A DNA stretch of 64,000 nucleotides from Lysobacter sp. (GCA_030151365.1 JASLDW010000019.1:1-64000), one strand, 5' to 3'. Shown: positions 36,437-46,700, counted from the first letter of the stretch. The notes: generated from the sequence alone by a model not told the origin. Numbers and translations are program-made.

Positions 36437-37523
36437 GCAAAATCCCCCCATCGATCTCGCCGCGTTGCGCGCGCGGATCGACGGCATCGATACCCACATC
36501 GAGGAGCTGATCCTCGAGCGTGCGCGCTTCGCCCGCCAGGTCGGGCAGGCCAAGGGCGATCTCGCCGCGGCGGTCGACTATTACCGGCCGGAACGCGAGG
36601 CGCAGGTGTTGCGCCGGGTGATCGATCGCAACGACGGCCCGCTCGGCGACGAAGTGCTGGTGCGCCTGTTCCGCGAAATCATGTCGGCCTGCCTCGCCCA
36701 GCAGGAGCCGTTGAAAGTCGGTTACCTCGGCCCCGAAGGCACGTTCTCGCAGCAGGCGGTCCAAAAGCATTTCGGCCATTCCGCGACCGGCCTGCCGCTG
36801 GCGAGCATCGAGGAGGTCTTCCAGGAAGTCGCGGCCGGGCATGCCGATTTCGGCATCGTTCCGGTGGAGAATTCCGGGCAGGGGACCATCCAGTCGACGC
36901 TGGAAATGTTCCTCACCTCGCCGCTGACGATCTGCGGCGAAGTCGAATTGCGCGTGCACCAGCACCTGTTGTCGCGCACCGGGCGGATGGAAGACATCGA
37001 ACGCGTCTATTCGCATCCGTTGTCGCTGGCGCAGTGCCGCGGCTGGCTGCGCCAGCACCTGCCGAACGCCGAACGCATCCCGGTGTCGAGCAATGCCGAA
37101 GCCGCGCGTCGCGCCCGCAATGCCGATGATGCCGCGGCGATCGCCGGTGAATCGGCGGGACTGGTGTACCGGCTCAAGACCATCGCCGGTCCGATCGAGG
37201 ATCGCAGCGACAACACCACGCGCTTCCTGGTGATCGGGCGTTCGCTGTTCCCGCCGTCGGGACACGACCGCACCTCGCTGCTGGTCTTCATCCGCGACCG
37301 CCCCGGCGCCCTGTACGGCATCCTCGAACCGCTGGCGCGCCACGGCATCAGCATGAATCGCATCGAATCGCGGCCGTCGCACGAAGGGCTGTGGCAGTAC
37401 GCCTTCTTCATCGACGTCAACGGCCATCGCGACGAATCGCCGTTGAAGGATGCGCTGGCGGAAATCAATGCCGCCGCCGGCGACGTCCGCGTGCTGGGTT
37501 CGTATCCCGTCGCGGTGCTTTGA
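36429..37523 (+). CDS. pheA: Bifunctional chorismate mutase/prephenate dehydratase (P-protein)
   Basis: Enzyme of 364 residues making phenylpyruvate. The chorismate mutase domain is N-terminal (LRARIDGIDTHIEELILERA). The prephenate dehydratase domain starts at VGYLGPEGTFSQQA, with VPVENSGQGTIQSTLEMF and SDNTTRFLVIG. The ACT domain follows (DRPGALYGILEPLARHGIS and IESRP), where phenylalanine would bind for feedback control. Confidence 0.96.
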   Translation: MAEQNPPIDLAALRARIDGIDTHIEELILERARFARQVGQAKGDLAAAVDYYRPEREAQVLRRVIDRNDGPLGDEVLVRLFREIMSACLAQQEPLKVGYLGPEGTFSQQAVQKHFGHSATGLPLASIEEVFQEVAAGHADFGIVPVENSGQGTIQSTLEMFLTSPLTICGEVELRVHQHLLSRTGRMEDIERVYSHPLSLAQCRGWLRQHLPNAERIPVSSNAEAARRARNADDAAAIAGESAGLVYRLKTIAGPIEDRSDNTTRFLVIGRSLFPPSGHDRTSLLVFIRDRPGALYGILEPLARHGISMNRIESRPSHEGLWQYAFFIDVNGHRDESPLKDALAEINAAAGDVRVLGSYPVAVL

Positions 37524-37538
37524 TGCGACGCTCCTGAA

Positions 37539-38642
37539 ATGCTCGAACATCGCGTCCAGCCGGCCATCCGTGGCCTGCGCGCCTACGATCCCGGCCACGA
37601 CCTGGTCGCGTTGCGGCGTGCCGCCAGCGAGGCGCTGGTCGAACTCGGCTCCAACGAGAATCCCTGGGGCCCGAGTCCGAAAGCCCGCGAGGCCGTACAG
37701 CGCTGCCTGGGCGAGCTCGCGCTGTATCCCGATCCGCGCGGCGGCGATCTCAAGCGCGCGCTGTCGCGGCAACACGGCGTCGCGATCGAACAACTCGTGC
37801 TCGGCAACGGTTCCCATGAATTGCTGATGCAGCTGGCACAGGTCTTCGCAGGTCCGGGTGCAGGCGTAGTCGCCTCGCAATACGGCTTCGCGGTATACGC
37901 GATTGCCGCCGCGGCAGTCGGCGCGAAGTTCAAGGCGGCGCCGGCATTGGCGATGGACCATCCCATGGCAGGCGGCCACGACCTCGATGCAATCGCATCC
38001 GTGGTGGACGCGAATACCAATCTCGTTTATCTCGCCAACCCCAACAATCCGACCGGCACCTGGTTCGGCGCCGAAGCACTTGAGCGTTTCCTCGCGCGAA
38101 TCCCTGCCGACACCGTGGTCGCGATCGACGAGGCCTATGCCGAATTCGTCGATGCGCCGGAATGGGCTTCGGCCATCCCGCTGGTGGCGAAGCATCCCAA
38201 CCTGATCGTGCTGCGTACCTTCAGCAAGGCGCATGGGCTTGCCGGATTGCGCGTCGGCTACGGCATCGCCCAGCCGGAACTGATCGGTTGGCTGGAGCGC
38301 GTGCGCGAGAGCTTCAATGTCAACCTGTTGGGACTCGCGGCGGCGGAAGCATCGCTGGGCGATCCGCGGCATCTCGTCGAGGGCGTGCGCAGGAACGAGG
38401 CCGAACGCGAGCGTCTTGCGGATGCGCTGCGTTCGCGCGGCCTGTTCGTGTTCCCGTCGCAGACCAATTTCCTGCTGGTGCGTTTCGGCGAGGGCGCTTC
38501 CCGCATCGATGACGCCATGCGCGAGCGCGGCATCGTGCTGCGGCCCATGGGCGGTTACGGATTGCCCGATTGCCTGCGCATCACCGTCGGGACTGCCGAA
38601 CAGAACGCGAAGCTGCTGACCGCGCTGGACGCCATCCGATGA
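37539..38642 (+). CDS. hisC: Histidinol-phosphate/aromatic aminotransferase (HisC family)
   Basis: PLP aminotransferase of 367 residues. It shows LGSNENPWGPSP-like SNENPWGPSPKA, NPNNPTGTWF, DEAYAEF and the PLP lysine in TFSKAHGLAGLRVGYG. HisC-family enzymes act on histidinol phosphate or on aromatic keto acids. The position between pheA and aroA suggests use in phenylalanine/tyrosine synthesis, though histidine use cannot be excluded. It overlaps aroA by 4 bp (ATGA). Confidence 0.92.
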   Translation: MLEHRVQPAIRGLRAYDPGHDLVALRRAASEALVELGSNENPWGPSPKAREAVQRCLGELALYPDPRGGDLKRALSRQHGVAIEQLVLGNGSHELLMQLAQVFAGPGAGVVASQYGFAVYAIAAAAVGAKFKAAPALAMDHPMAGGHDLDAIASVVDANTNLVYLANPNNPTGTWFGAEALERFLARIPADTVVAIDEAYAEFVDAPEWASAIPLVAKHPNLIVLRTFSKAHGLAGLRVGYGIAQPELIGWLERVRESFNVNLLGLAAAEASLGDPRHLVEGVRRNEAERERLADALRSRGLFVFPSQTNFLLVRFGEGASRIDDAMRERGIVLRPMGGYGLPDCLRITVGTAEQNAKLLTALDAIR

Positions 38643-39940
38643 GCGAGTGGATCGCGGGGCAGGGAAGGCCGTTGCAGGGGCGCGTCGCGATTCCCGGCGA
38701 CAAGTCGATTTCGCATCGCGCCATCATGCTGGCGGCGCTGGCCGATGGGGTGTCGCGGATCGACGGCTTCCTCGAAGGCGAGGACACCCGCGCGACCGCG
38801 AACGTCTTCGCCCAACTCGGGGTGAAGATCGAAACCCCGTCGCCGTCGCGCCGCATCGTGCATGGCGTCGGTATCGATGGGCTGAAAGCACCGTTGCAAC
38901 CGCTCGATTGCGGCAATGCCGGCACCGGCATGCGGTTGCTCGCCGGCTTGCTGGCGGCGCAGCAGTTCGACAGCACGCTGGTCGGTGACGAGTCGCTGTC
39001 GAAGCGGCCGATGCGCCGCGTCGCCGATCCGCTCGTGCAGATGGGCGCGCGCATCGATACCCGGGAAGGCGGTCTGCCACCGCTGCGGATCCACGGCGGA
39101 CAGGCGCTGCACGGCATCGACTATGCATCGCCGGTCGCCAGCGCGCAGGTGAAGTCGGCAGTGTTGCTGGCCGGTCTCTACGCCGCCGGCACCACGCGCG
39201 TGAGCGAGCCGCATCCGACCCGCGACTACAGCGAACGCATGCTGCAGGCCTTCGGCTGGCCGATCCGCTTCGGCGAAGGCTGGGCGGAAGTCGAGGGCGG
39301 CCATCGCCTGGTCGCGACCGACATCCACGTGCCCGCCGATTTTTCGTCGGCGGCATTCGCGCTGGTTTCGGGCTGCGTCGTTCCCGGTTCCGATCTGGTG
39401 CTGGAACAGGTGGGGATGAGTCCGCGTCGCGCCGGATTGCTGCGCGCACTCGAAGGGATGGGCGCCGACATCCGCGTCGAGAATGCCGGCGGGCAGGGCG
39501 GCGAACCGGTCGCCGATCTGCACGTGCGCGCAGCAGCCTTGCACGGCATCGACGTGCCGCTCGATTGCGTGCCGGACATGATCGACGAGTTCCCGGCGTT
39601 GTTCATCGCCGCCGCACTCGCCAAGGGCGTGACCCGCGTGCGTGGCGCCGCGGAACTGCGGGTCAAGGAATCCGATCGCATCGCCGCGATGGCCGATGGC
39701 CTGCGCGCGCTCGGCATTCGCGTCGACGAAACCCCGGATGGGGCCGATATCCACGGCGGCGCCCTGCATGGCGGCATCATCGAGAGCCATGGCGACCACC
39801 GCATCGCGATGGCCTTCGCGGTGGCTGCGCAGCGGGCCTCGGGCGAGATCGTCATCCGCGATACCGCCAATGTCGCGACGTCCTATCCCGGCTTCGCGGA
39901 ATCGATGCGCGCGATCGGTTTTCGCCTCCGGGGCGATTGA
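38639..39940 (+). CDS. aroA: 3-phosphoshikimate 1-carboxyvinyltransferase (EPSP synthase)
   Basis: Shikimate-pathway enzyme of 433 residues. The phosphate-binding GDKSISHRAIMLAALADG, LDCGNAGTGMRLL, SAQVKSAVLLAGLYA, DEFPALFIAAA, and RVKESDRIAAMADGL motifs are all present. The N-terminal form is like the class II or intermediate enzymes of Xanthomonadaceae rather than E. coli AroA. Start ATG 38639 overlaps hisC. Confidence 0.95.
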   Translation: MSEWIAGQGRPLQGRVAIPGDKSISHRAIMLAALADGVSRIDGFLEGEDTRATANVFAQLGVKIETPSPSRRIVHGVGIDGLKAPLQPLDCGNAGTGMRLLAGLLAAQQFDSTLVGDESLSKRPMRRVADPLVQMGARIDTREGGLPPLRIHGGQALHGIDYASPVASAQVKSAVLLAGLYAAGTTRVSEPHPTRDYSERMLQAFGWPIRFGEGWAEVEGGHRLVATDIHVPADFSSAAFALVSGCVVPGSDLVLEQVGMSPRRAGLLRALEGMGADIRVENAGGQGGEPVADLHVRAAALHGIDVPLDCVPDMIDEFPALFIAAALAKGVTRVRGAAELRVKESDRIAAMADGLRALGIRVDETPDGADIHGGALHGGIIESHGDHRIAMAFAVAAQRASGEIVIRDTANVATSYPGFAESMRAIGFRLRGD

Positions 39941-40020
39941 TCCATACGCCGGCGTTCGTCCGCCGGGATCGTCGGGCGCATACTCCGCCGCAACCCCGGG
40001 GTTGCCAAGGAGTCGGTGAG

Positions 40021-40404
40021 ATGGGTGTCGATCGCAAATTCCTGCTGTGCGGACTGTTGTTCGCCATCTCCGGGCTGTGCCTCGGCATCTACATGGCAGC
40101 GTCGCGCAACCATTCGGAGATGCCGGCCCACGCGCACATCATGCTGGTGGGTTTCGTGTTCTCTTTCATCTACGCCACGATCCATCGGCTATGGTTGCCG
40201 GGCATCACCGGAAAGCTGAAATCGATCCAGTTCTTCCTGCATGAAATCGGTGCAGTGCTGCTGGCGGTCGGATTGCTCCTGCTGTTCTCCGGCCACGGCA
40301 GCGAAGATTCACTGGCGCCGATGCTGGGCGGTGGCGCGACCTGCGTGCTGCTGGGAATGCTGGCGATGACGTGGATGGTGATGCGGGCACGGCCAACGGC
40401 CTGA
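40021..40404 (+). CDS. Four-helix membrane protein with His-rich motif resembling heme-copper oxidase subunit I fragments
   Basis: Membrane protein of 127 residues with four hydrophobic helices (about 7-25, 40-56, 73-90 and 99-118). The segment MPAHAHIMLVGFVFSFIYATIHR resembles the HAHINLLGW pattern seen in small proteins distantly like heme-copper oxidase subunit I. No function is established for these. It stands alone between aroA and the convergent tonB-like gene, preceded by AAGGAG nine bases before the ATG. Confidence 0.75.
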   Translation: MGVDRKFLLCGLLFAISGLCLGIYMAASRNHSEMPAHAHIMLVGFVFSFIYATIHRLWLPGITGKLKSIQFFLHEIGAVLLAVGLLLLFSGHGSEDSLAPMLGGGATCVLLGMLAMTWMVMRARPTA

Positions 40405-40421
40405 GCCGCGGGCATCCCGCG

Positions 40422-41093
40422 TCACTGGCCCAGCTTGAATTCGATCGGCACCGTCACGTTGCTGGCGACGGGTGCGCCATGCGCCATCGCGGGCTTGAAG
40501 CGCCAGCGCCGTACGCCCTGCATCGCGGCACGATCGAGATCATGGTCGCCGCTGGATTCGACCACGCTGCTGTCGGTGGGAATGCCGTCGGCACCGATGT
40601 CGACGCGCACGCGCACGCGGCCTTCGCGTGACATTTGCATCGCGTTGCGCGGATAGGTCGGCGGCGGCTGGCTGATCGGCACCGCGGCGGTCGCCGCGCC
40701 ATTCGCCGCATTCGAACCATGGCCGGCGTTTGCCGCATTGACGGACGGCGCGGTTTCGGCGGGCGGCGGCGCCTTCGCGACCGGCGGCGGTTTCGGCGGA
40801 TCGAGCAGGCGCGGGCGGTTGCCGGAATCCGGGGACGGGCCCGCGGTCGGCGTATCGGTGATGGAGCCGCCCGGCGACGGCATCGGCAGCGGGGCGTATT
40901 CCTGGTCGGCATCGCTTTTCGCCACCGGTTCGACGGTGAAGAACTGCTTGCGGCTATGGCCCCACATCAGCAGGAACAGCACGAAGCCCACCGCGATCGC
41001 GGCCAGCAGCCAGGGCGTGTTGCCGCGGCGGGCGAAGGCGGATGCACGCTGGTATGCAGCGGAAGTGCGGATTCGGGAAACGATATCGGTCAT
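40422..41093 (-). CDS. TonB-family energy transducer protein
   Basis: Protein of 223 residues. One N-terminal helix (about 29-45) is followed by a proline/alanine-rich periplasmic linker (about 65-145) and a C-terminal TonB domain with QPPPTYPRNAMQMSREGRVRVRVDIG and GVRRWRFKPAMAHG. It would couple an ExbB/ExbD motor to an outer-membrane receptor or other envelope target. No receptor gene is adjacent. Its N-terminus lacks the usual short cytoplasmic tail and instead has about 28 residues before the helix. Start ATG 41093. Confidence 0.88.
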   Translation of the reverse strand: MTDIVSRIRTSAAYQRASAFARRGNTPWLLAAIAVGFVLFLLMWGHSRKQFFTVEPVAKSDADQEYAPLPMPSPGGSITDTPTAGPSPDSGNRPRLLDPPKPPPVAKAPPPAETAPSVNAANAGHGSNAANGAATAAVPISQPPPTYPRNAMQMSREGRVRVRVDIGADGIPTDSSVVESSGDHDLDRAAMQGVRRWRFKPAMAHGAPVASNVTVPIEFKLGQ

Positions 41094-41201
41094 GCTCGGG
41101 GGAGGAATCGGCCGGGAAATTTGATCGAAACCCGATTCTGGCACGGATGCGCCGCTCCGCTCTGGGCGATAATGGACAGTCATTCATGTTCCCCCCGTCC
41201 C

Positions 41202-42479
41202 ATGCTCGATCCCCAGTTGCTCCGTACCGATCCCGCCGGCCTCGCCACCCAGTTGGCGCGCCGTGGCTATTCCCTGGACGTCGCGGTGCTGGAGCGGCTG
41301 GAAGGCGAGCGCAAGTCGCTGCAGGTGCGCACCCAGGAATTGCAGAACCTGCGCAATACCCGCAGCAAGGCCATCGGCATGGCCAAGGCCAAGGGCGAGG
41401 ATGTGGCGCCGCTGCTGGCCGAGGTCGCTGGCCTGGGCGATGAACTGAAGGAAAGCGAGGCGCGCCTCGATGCCATTCGTGGCGAACTCGAGGCGGTCAC
41501 GCTCGGCATCCCCAATCTTCCCGACGCCTCCGTTCCCGATGGCGAAGACGAAACCGCCAATGTCGAACAGGAGCGCTGGGGCACGCCGCGCACGTTCGAT
41601 TTCGCGGTCAAGGATCACGTCGAACTCGGTGCGCGCAACGGCTGGCTCGATGCCGAAAGCGCGGCCAAGCTCAGCGGCGCGCGCTTCACCGTGCTGCGTG
41701 GCGGACTGGCGCGACTGCATCGCGCGCTCGCCCAGTTCATGCTCGACCTGCATTCCGGCGAACACGGCTACGAGGAAACCAACGTCCCGGTGATCGTCAA
41801 CGAGGAATCGATGCGTGGTACCGGGCAGCTGCCCAAGTTCGAGGAAGACCTGTTCTCGACGCAACTCGGCGACCACAAGCGCTACCTCGTTCCCACCGCC
41901 GAGGTTCCGCTCACCAACCTCGTGCGCGACGAAATCGTCGATGCCGCGAAATTGCCGATGCGCGCCACCGCGCATTCGATGTGCTTCCGCGCCGAGGCCG
42001 GCTCGGCGGGACGCGATACCCGCGGCATGATCCGCCAGCACCAGTTCGAGAAGGTCGAACTGGTGTCGATCACCAAACCCGAGGACAGCGACGCCGAGCA
42101 TGAGCGCATGACGCGTTGTGCCGAGGCGGTGCTGGAAAAGCTCGGCCTGCCGTACCGGCGCATGCTGTTGTGCAGCGGCGACATGGGCTTTTCCGCGCGC
42201 AAGACCTACGACCTCGAGGTCTGGCTGCCGTCGCAGGACACCTGGCGCGAGATCTCCTCCTGCTCCAACTGCGGGGATTTCCAGGCGCGGCGGATGCAGG
42301 CGCGCTGGCGCAATCCGGAGTCCGGCAAGCCGGAACTGGTGCACACGCTCAACGGATCCGGCGTGGCGATCGGTCGTGCGTTGATCGCGGTGATGGAGAA
42401 CTACCAGAACGCCGACGGCAGCATCACCGTGCCGGAAGCGCTGCGTCCGTACATGGGCGGAGTAGAAAAGATCGCGTAA
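41202..42479 (+). CDS. serS: Seryl-tRNA synthetase
   Basis: Class II aminoacyl-tRNA synthetase of 425 residues that charges tRNA-Ser and tRNA-Sec. The N-terminal coiled coil (about 27-100) binds the tRNA long arm. The catalytic domain shows TAEVPLTN, FRAEAGSAGRDTRGMIRQHQF (motif 2) and NGSGVAIGRALIAVMEN (motif 3). The next gene is tRNA-Ser itself, 44 bp downstream. The ATG at 41202 is preceded by a GGACAG-type region and gives the standard MLDPQLLR start. Confidence 0.97.
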   Translation: MLDPQLLRTDPAGLATQLARRGYSLDVAVLERLEGERKSLQVRTQELQNLRNTRSKAIGMAKAKGEDVAPLLAEVAGLGDELKESEARLDAIRGELEAVTLGIPNLPDASVPDGEDETANVEQERWGTPRTFDFAVKDHVELGARNGWLDAESAAKLSGARFTVLRGGLARLHRALAQFMLDLHSGEHGYEETNVPVIVNEESMRGTGQLPKFEEDLFSTQLGDHKRYLVPTAEVPLTNLVRDEIVDAAKLPMRATAHSMCFRAEAGSAGRDTRGMIRQHQFEKVELVSITKPEDSDAEHERMTRCAEAVLEKLGLPYRRMLLCSGDMGFSARKTYDLEVWLPSQDTWREISSCSNCGDFQARRMQARWRNPESGKPELVHTLNGSGVAIGRALIAVMENYQNADGSITVPEALRPYMGGVEKIA

Positions 42480-42523
42480 TCGCGCGATCCACCCGTGCGA
42501 CAATGGCGGGGACAACCAAATAC

Positions 42524-42613
42524 GGAAGCGTGGCCGAGCGGTTTAAGGCACCGGTCTTGAAAACCGGCGTGGTAGCGATACCACCGTGAGTTCGAATCTC
42601 ACCGCTTCCGCCA
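42524..42613 (+). tRNA. tRNA-Ser (UGA)
   Basis: Class II tRNA of 90 nt with the acceptor GGAAGCG/CGCTTCC, discriminator G, encoded CCA and a long variable arm. The anticodon stem CCGGT/ACCGG holds the loop CTTGAAA, giving anticodon TGA. Confidence 0.96.
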
Positions 42614-42997
42614 GCTTTGATGCGCCCCTGCATTCCGGACGACTTCTGGATAATCCCGACTGCTCCAATTCCTGAACGAATCCATTCGAGCTCACCACTG
42701 AAGGCGTGACGCAGCTGGCGAAGTTCGAGCAATGCGCCGTGTTGATTCGAGCAGCCTATGACGGACTGTTTGCCGAGGTGGGCGATGTCAGGCAATTCGT
42801 CGACCGGACCGTCGATGCCCTCAAGGAGAAGCCGCTCGACAAGCGCATCCATGACCGGGACTGAGGCCAGCCACGTCCATTCGGGGCGCGATTGTTCACC
42901 GGACCGGATTTTCCCGACATGTCCGTCCGGATTTGCCGCACTTTCCCCGCTTTCGTGACGGCGTTAACCTCTACGGAACGAGGGGAGGAGATCGGGA
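42614..42997. other. Intergenic stretch after tRNA-Ser with a possible gene remnant
   Basis: This 384-bp stretch separates tRNA-Ser from the GacA-like gene and holds no recognisable complete gene. The first 90 bp carry nothing I can identify. From 42706 a short open frame is present (listed separately). The last 80 bp before 42998 are the leader of the regulator gene, with a GGGGAGGAG ribosome-binding site ending about nine bases before its ATG. The location just after a tRNA 3' end is a frequent integration site. Confidence 0.5.
42706..42864 (+). pseudogene. Possible gene fragment, 52 aa
   Basis: An open frame from GTG 42706 to TGA 42862 reads as a plausible protein tail (LAKFEQCAVLIRAAYDGLFA then VDRTVDALKEKPLDKRI). 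It has no clear ribosome-binding site, and the frame continues open for 30 bases upstream without a better start. It may be the 3' remnant of a larger gene inserted beside tRNA-Ser, or simply a small hypothetical protein. I do not recognise the family. Confidence 0.3.
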
Positions 42998-43645
42998 ATG
43001 GCAATTCGCGTCTATCTGGTGGATGACCACGCGCTGGTCCGGGCCGGGATGAAGATGATCCTGGCCGGCGAGGTCGACATCGAAGTTGTGGGTGATGCCG
43101 ACACCGGCGAAGTGGCGTTGGCCCAGGTGCGCCAGCTCAAGCCCGACGTCGTGCTCTGCGATATCCACCTGCCCGGCCTGAGCGGACTGGAAGTGACCGA
43201 ACGCATCACCCGCAGCCTGCCGGAGACGAAAGTCATCGCGGTGTCGGTGCTGGAAGATGGCCCGATGCCCAAGCGCCTGCTCGATGCCGGCGCCAGCGGC
43301 TACGTGGGGAAAGGAGGCGATGCTTCCGAACTGGTGCGCGCGGTGCGCGATGTCGCGCGCGGCAAGCGCTATCTCGCCAGCAGCGTCGCCCAGGCGATCG
43401 CGTTGTCGTCGGTGAGTGGCGATGCCTCGCCCTTCGACGGTCTTTCCGGCCGCGAGCTCGAAGTCTCGCTGCTGCTCTTGCGCGGACTGCGCCAGGAAGA
43501 GATCGCCAAGCGATTGTCGCTGAGCGCCAAGACCGTCAACACCCACAAGTCGCGCGCCTTCGAGAAGCTCGGCATCCGCGATACCGTGGCGCTCGCGCGC
43601 CTCGCCAGCCAATACGGGATGGTCGACACCGCAGACGTGGTGTAA
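42998..43645 (+). CDS. gacA: GacA/UvrY-type LuxR-family response regulator
   Basis: Two-component response regulator of 215 residues. The receiver domain starts with VYLVDDHALVRAGM (acidic pair Asp9-Asp10), has the phospho-acceptor Asp in VVLCDIHLPGLSG (about residue 54) and the lysine in GYVGKGG. The C-terminal LuxR-type helix-turn-helix is LSGRELEVSLLLLRGLRQEEIAKRL with TVNTHKSRAFEKL. The sequence follows GacA/UvrY, which control small regulatory RNAs with the sensor BarA/GacS. No sensor is nearby. In E. coli uvrY precedes uvrC; here it is about 29 kb away from uvrC. Confidence 0.88.
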   Translation: MAIRVYLVDDHALVRAGMKMILAGEVDIEVVGDADTGEVALAQVRQLKPDVVLCDIHLPGLSGLEVTERITRSLPETKVIAVSVLEDGPMPKRLLDAGASGYVGKGGDASELVRAVRDVARGKRYLASSVAQAIALSSVSGDASPFDGLSGRELEVSLLLLRGLRQEEIAKRLSLSAKTVNTHKSRAFEKLGIRDTVALARLASQYGMVDTADVV

Positions 43646-43666
43646 TGCCGAATCATCCACCGCAAT

Positions 43667-43699
43667 AAAAAAAGCGCCGGTCATGCCGGCGCTTTTCGT
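43667..43699. terminator. Bidirectional terminator between gacA and rne
   Basis: A GC stem GCGCCGG/CCGGCGC with a five-base loop is flanked by a run of A on the left and TTTT on the right. It can terminate both the rightward regulator gene and the leftward rne gene. Confidence 0.85.
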
Positions 43700-43715
43700 T
43701 TCAGTCGACGCCGCG

Positions 43716-46700
43716 TCAGGCGTCGTGGGCGCGCTCGATCTCTTCGCCCGACATCGGCGAGGCCGAATGCGCAGTCGACTCCGCCGCCTCGGCGGCTGCA
43801 TCGACAGGCGTCGCTTCCTCGGTTGCGGCGGTAGCGACTTCGGAAGCGGCATTGGTTTCCGGAGCGGTCGCGCTGGCTTCTTCCGCCGCGACTTGCGGCT
43901 GCGCCACGGGGGCCGGCGTCGACGGACGCGGCGGCATCCGCATCGAATCCACCAGCGACACCGCGATGGCGGCCGACAGCGGCATCGCCTGGCTGGTTTC
44001 GCGCGGGCGGGTGTTGGCGAACATCGACGACGGACCCGGGGCGGACGCGATGGGGGCCGGCGCGCTCACGGGCTCGTGCGTTGCCTCGACCGCGGGCTGC
44101 GCTTCTTCCGCCTTGGGCTCCGCAGCGGCGACGGGAGCGGGTTCGCTCGCCGCCACTGGCGTTTCCCGTGCAGGCGTGGCCTGCACCGCCGCCGGGGCAA
44201 GCGGTTTCGGCTGGGCAGGCGCGGCGACTTCAAGATCGTCGAACTCGAATTCCGGCTGGTGGCCATTGCCGATGCCGCTGGCAGTGGCTTCCTCGCCTTC
44301 GATTTCATCGAAAACGTCGTCGGCGGTTTCACCCTCGATGCCGCCCTTGCGACGGCGACGACCGCCACGGCGACCGCGGCGACGCTTCGGCTTGTCGGCA
44401 TCGTCACCCGGCGTTGTTGCATCGGTTTCGCCTTCGACGGCCTCGGCGATGGCGGTGGTGGACTCGTCCGTTGCGGTTTCGGCGGCAGTCGATGGCGCAA
44501 CGACGGGAGCGGCAACGGTTTCCTGTGCGGTCACCGCCGTCACGGCAGCTGCCGCCGCGGCGTCGAGCTGTTCGACGTTGGCATCGGCCGCCGTTTCGGT
44601 TTGCGCGGCTGCGGCGCCTTCGCCACGACCGCGACGGTTGCGGTTGCGGCGGCGGTTGCGCGGTTCGCGCTGTTCGCCATTCACGGCGGCGGCGTGATCG
44701 CTGCCCTGGGCATCGATCTGCGGCGCGGCGACCTGTTCCTGCGGGTCGCGCGGTTTCTGTTGTTGCTGGTCGCGCTGCTGGGCAGGCTTGTTGTTCTGCG
44801 GTTGCTTCTGGGCGTTCTGCTGCTGGCCCTGCTGCTTGTCGCCGCGATCGCGCTGCTGGTTCTGTTTCTGCTGGCCGCTGCCGCTCTGGCCACGCTGCGG
44901 GTTGTCGCGGCCATCGCGTTGGCGGCGGTCATCGCGATCGCGCTTGTTGTTGCCGCCGCGATCATTGCGCGCGGACTGCGCCGGCGCGGGCGCCGGGGCA
45001 GGCGCGACCGCGGGCGTTTCGTCGCCGGCGATCGCGCTGATGATGCGGCTCAGCAGGCCCTTGCGCTTGACCGGCGCAGGGGGCGCCACCGGGGCCGGCG
45101 GCGGAACCGGTGCCGGAGGCGGCGCTTCGGCGCGGACCGGGGCCGGCTGCGCGTGCTTGACCGCTTTGACCATGGGTTCGGGGATGTTGAGGTGCGACTT
45201 GCTCAGCGCGTGCGTCGCCACCTTGCGCGGCGTGCCGCGGTGGTAGCTCGGCTTGCTGGTTTCTTCGCCCAGCTCGTTTTCGCGGATGCGCGTGACTTCG
45301 TAGTGCGGGGTATGCAACTGCTCGTCGGCGACGATCACGATCGGCGCGTCGTGGCGCTTCTCGATCTCGCTCAGCGCGCGACGCTTCTCGTTCAAGAGGT
45401 AGTTGGCGATCTCGACCGGGGCCTGCACCAGCACCTGCCCGGTGTTGTCCTTCATCGCATGCTCTTCGGCGAGACGCAGGATCGACAGCGACAGCGATTC
45501 GACGCTGCGCATGCGGCCGTGGCCTTCGCAGCGCGGGCACACGATCTGGCTGGCTTCGCCCAGCGACGGACGCAGGCGCTGGCGGCTCATCTCCATCAAA
45601 CCGAACTTGGAGATGCGGCCGAGCTGCACGCGCGCGCGGTCGGAACGCAGGGCGTTCTGCAGGCGGTTCTCGACTTCGCGCTGGTGCTTGTTCGACTCCA
45701 TGTCGATGAAGTCGATCACCACCAGGCCGCCGAGGTCGCGCAGGCGCAGCTGGCGCGCGACTTCTTCTGCCGCCTCGCAGTTGGTGTGGAACGCGGTTTC
45801 CTCGATGTCGCCGCCCTTGGTCGCGCGCGCCGAGTTGACGTCGATCGCGGTCAGGGCTTCGGTCTGGTCGATCACCAGGGCGCCGCCGGAGGGCAGGCGC
45901 ACTTCACGCTCGTAGGCGCTTTCGATCTGCGATTCGATCTGGAAGCGGTTGAACAGCGGGGTGTCGTCGGTATACGGCTTGAGCTTGCGCAGCGACTGCG
46001 GCATCACCTGTTCGACGAATTCGCGGGCCTCGGCGTACATCTCGGGCGTGTCGACCAGGATCTCGCCGATGTCCGGGCGCATGTAGTCGCGCAGGGCGCG
46101 GATGATCAGGCGCGATTCCTGGTAGATCAGGAACGGCGAGGGCTTGCTCAGCGCGGCTTCGGCGATCGCCTTCCACACCGACAGCAGGTAGTCGAGGTCC
46201 CATTGCAGCTCTTCGGCGTCGCGGCCGACGCCGGCGGTGCGGATGATGACGCCCATGCCGTCGGGGATCGCCAAGGCGTCCATCGCGCGCTTGAGCTCGG
46301 CGCGGTCGTCGCCCTCGATGCGGCGCGAGACGCCGCCCGCACTCGGCGAGTTCGGCATCAGCACCATGTAGCGGCCGGCCAGCGAGATGAAGGTGGTCAG
46401 GGCCGCGCCCTTGTTGCCGCGTTCTTCCTTCTCGACCTGGACCACCACTTCCTGGCCTTCGCGGACCAGCTCGCGGATGTTGCCGCTGCGGTGGTCGACG
46501 CCGGGCTGGAAGTAGTCGCGGGAGATTTCCTTCAGGGGCAGGAAGCCGTGGCGTTCCGCACCGTATTCGACGAAGGCCGCTTCCAGCGACGGTTCGACGC
46601 GGGTGATCTTGCCCTTGTAGATGTTGGACTTCTTCTGTTCCTTCGAGGGTTGCTCGATGTCGATGTCGTACAGGGTCTGTCCATCGACGATGGCGACGCG

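Noticed and set aside
42424..42852. Minus-strand open frame spanning the end of serS and tRNA-Ser
   Set aside because: It runs through a tRNA gene and antisense to serS, without a ribosome-binding site or known domain.
44600..45150. Repetitive Gln/Arg/Pro-rich DNA inside rne, considered as a tandem repeat or CRISPR-like array
   Set aside because: Units are irregular and in frame; it is the disordered scaffold half of RNase E.
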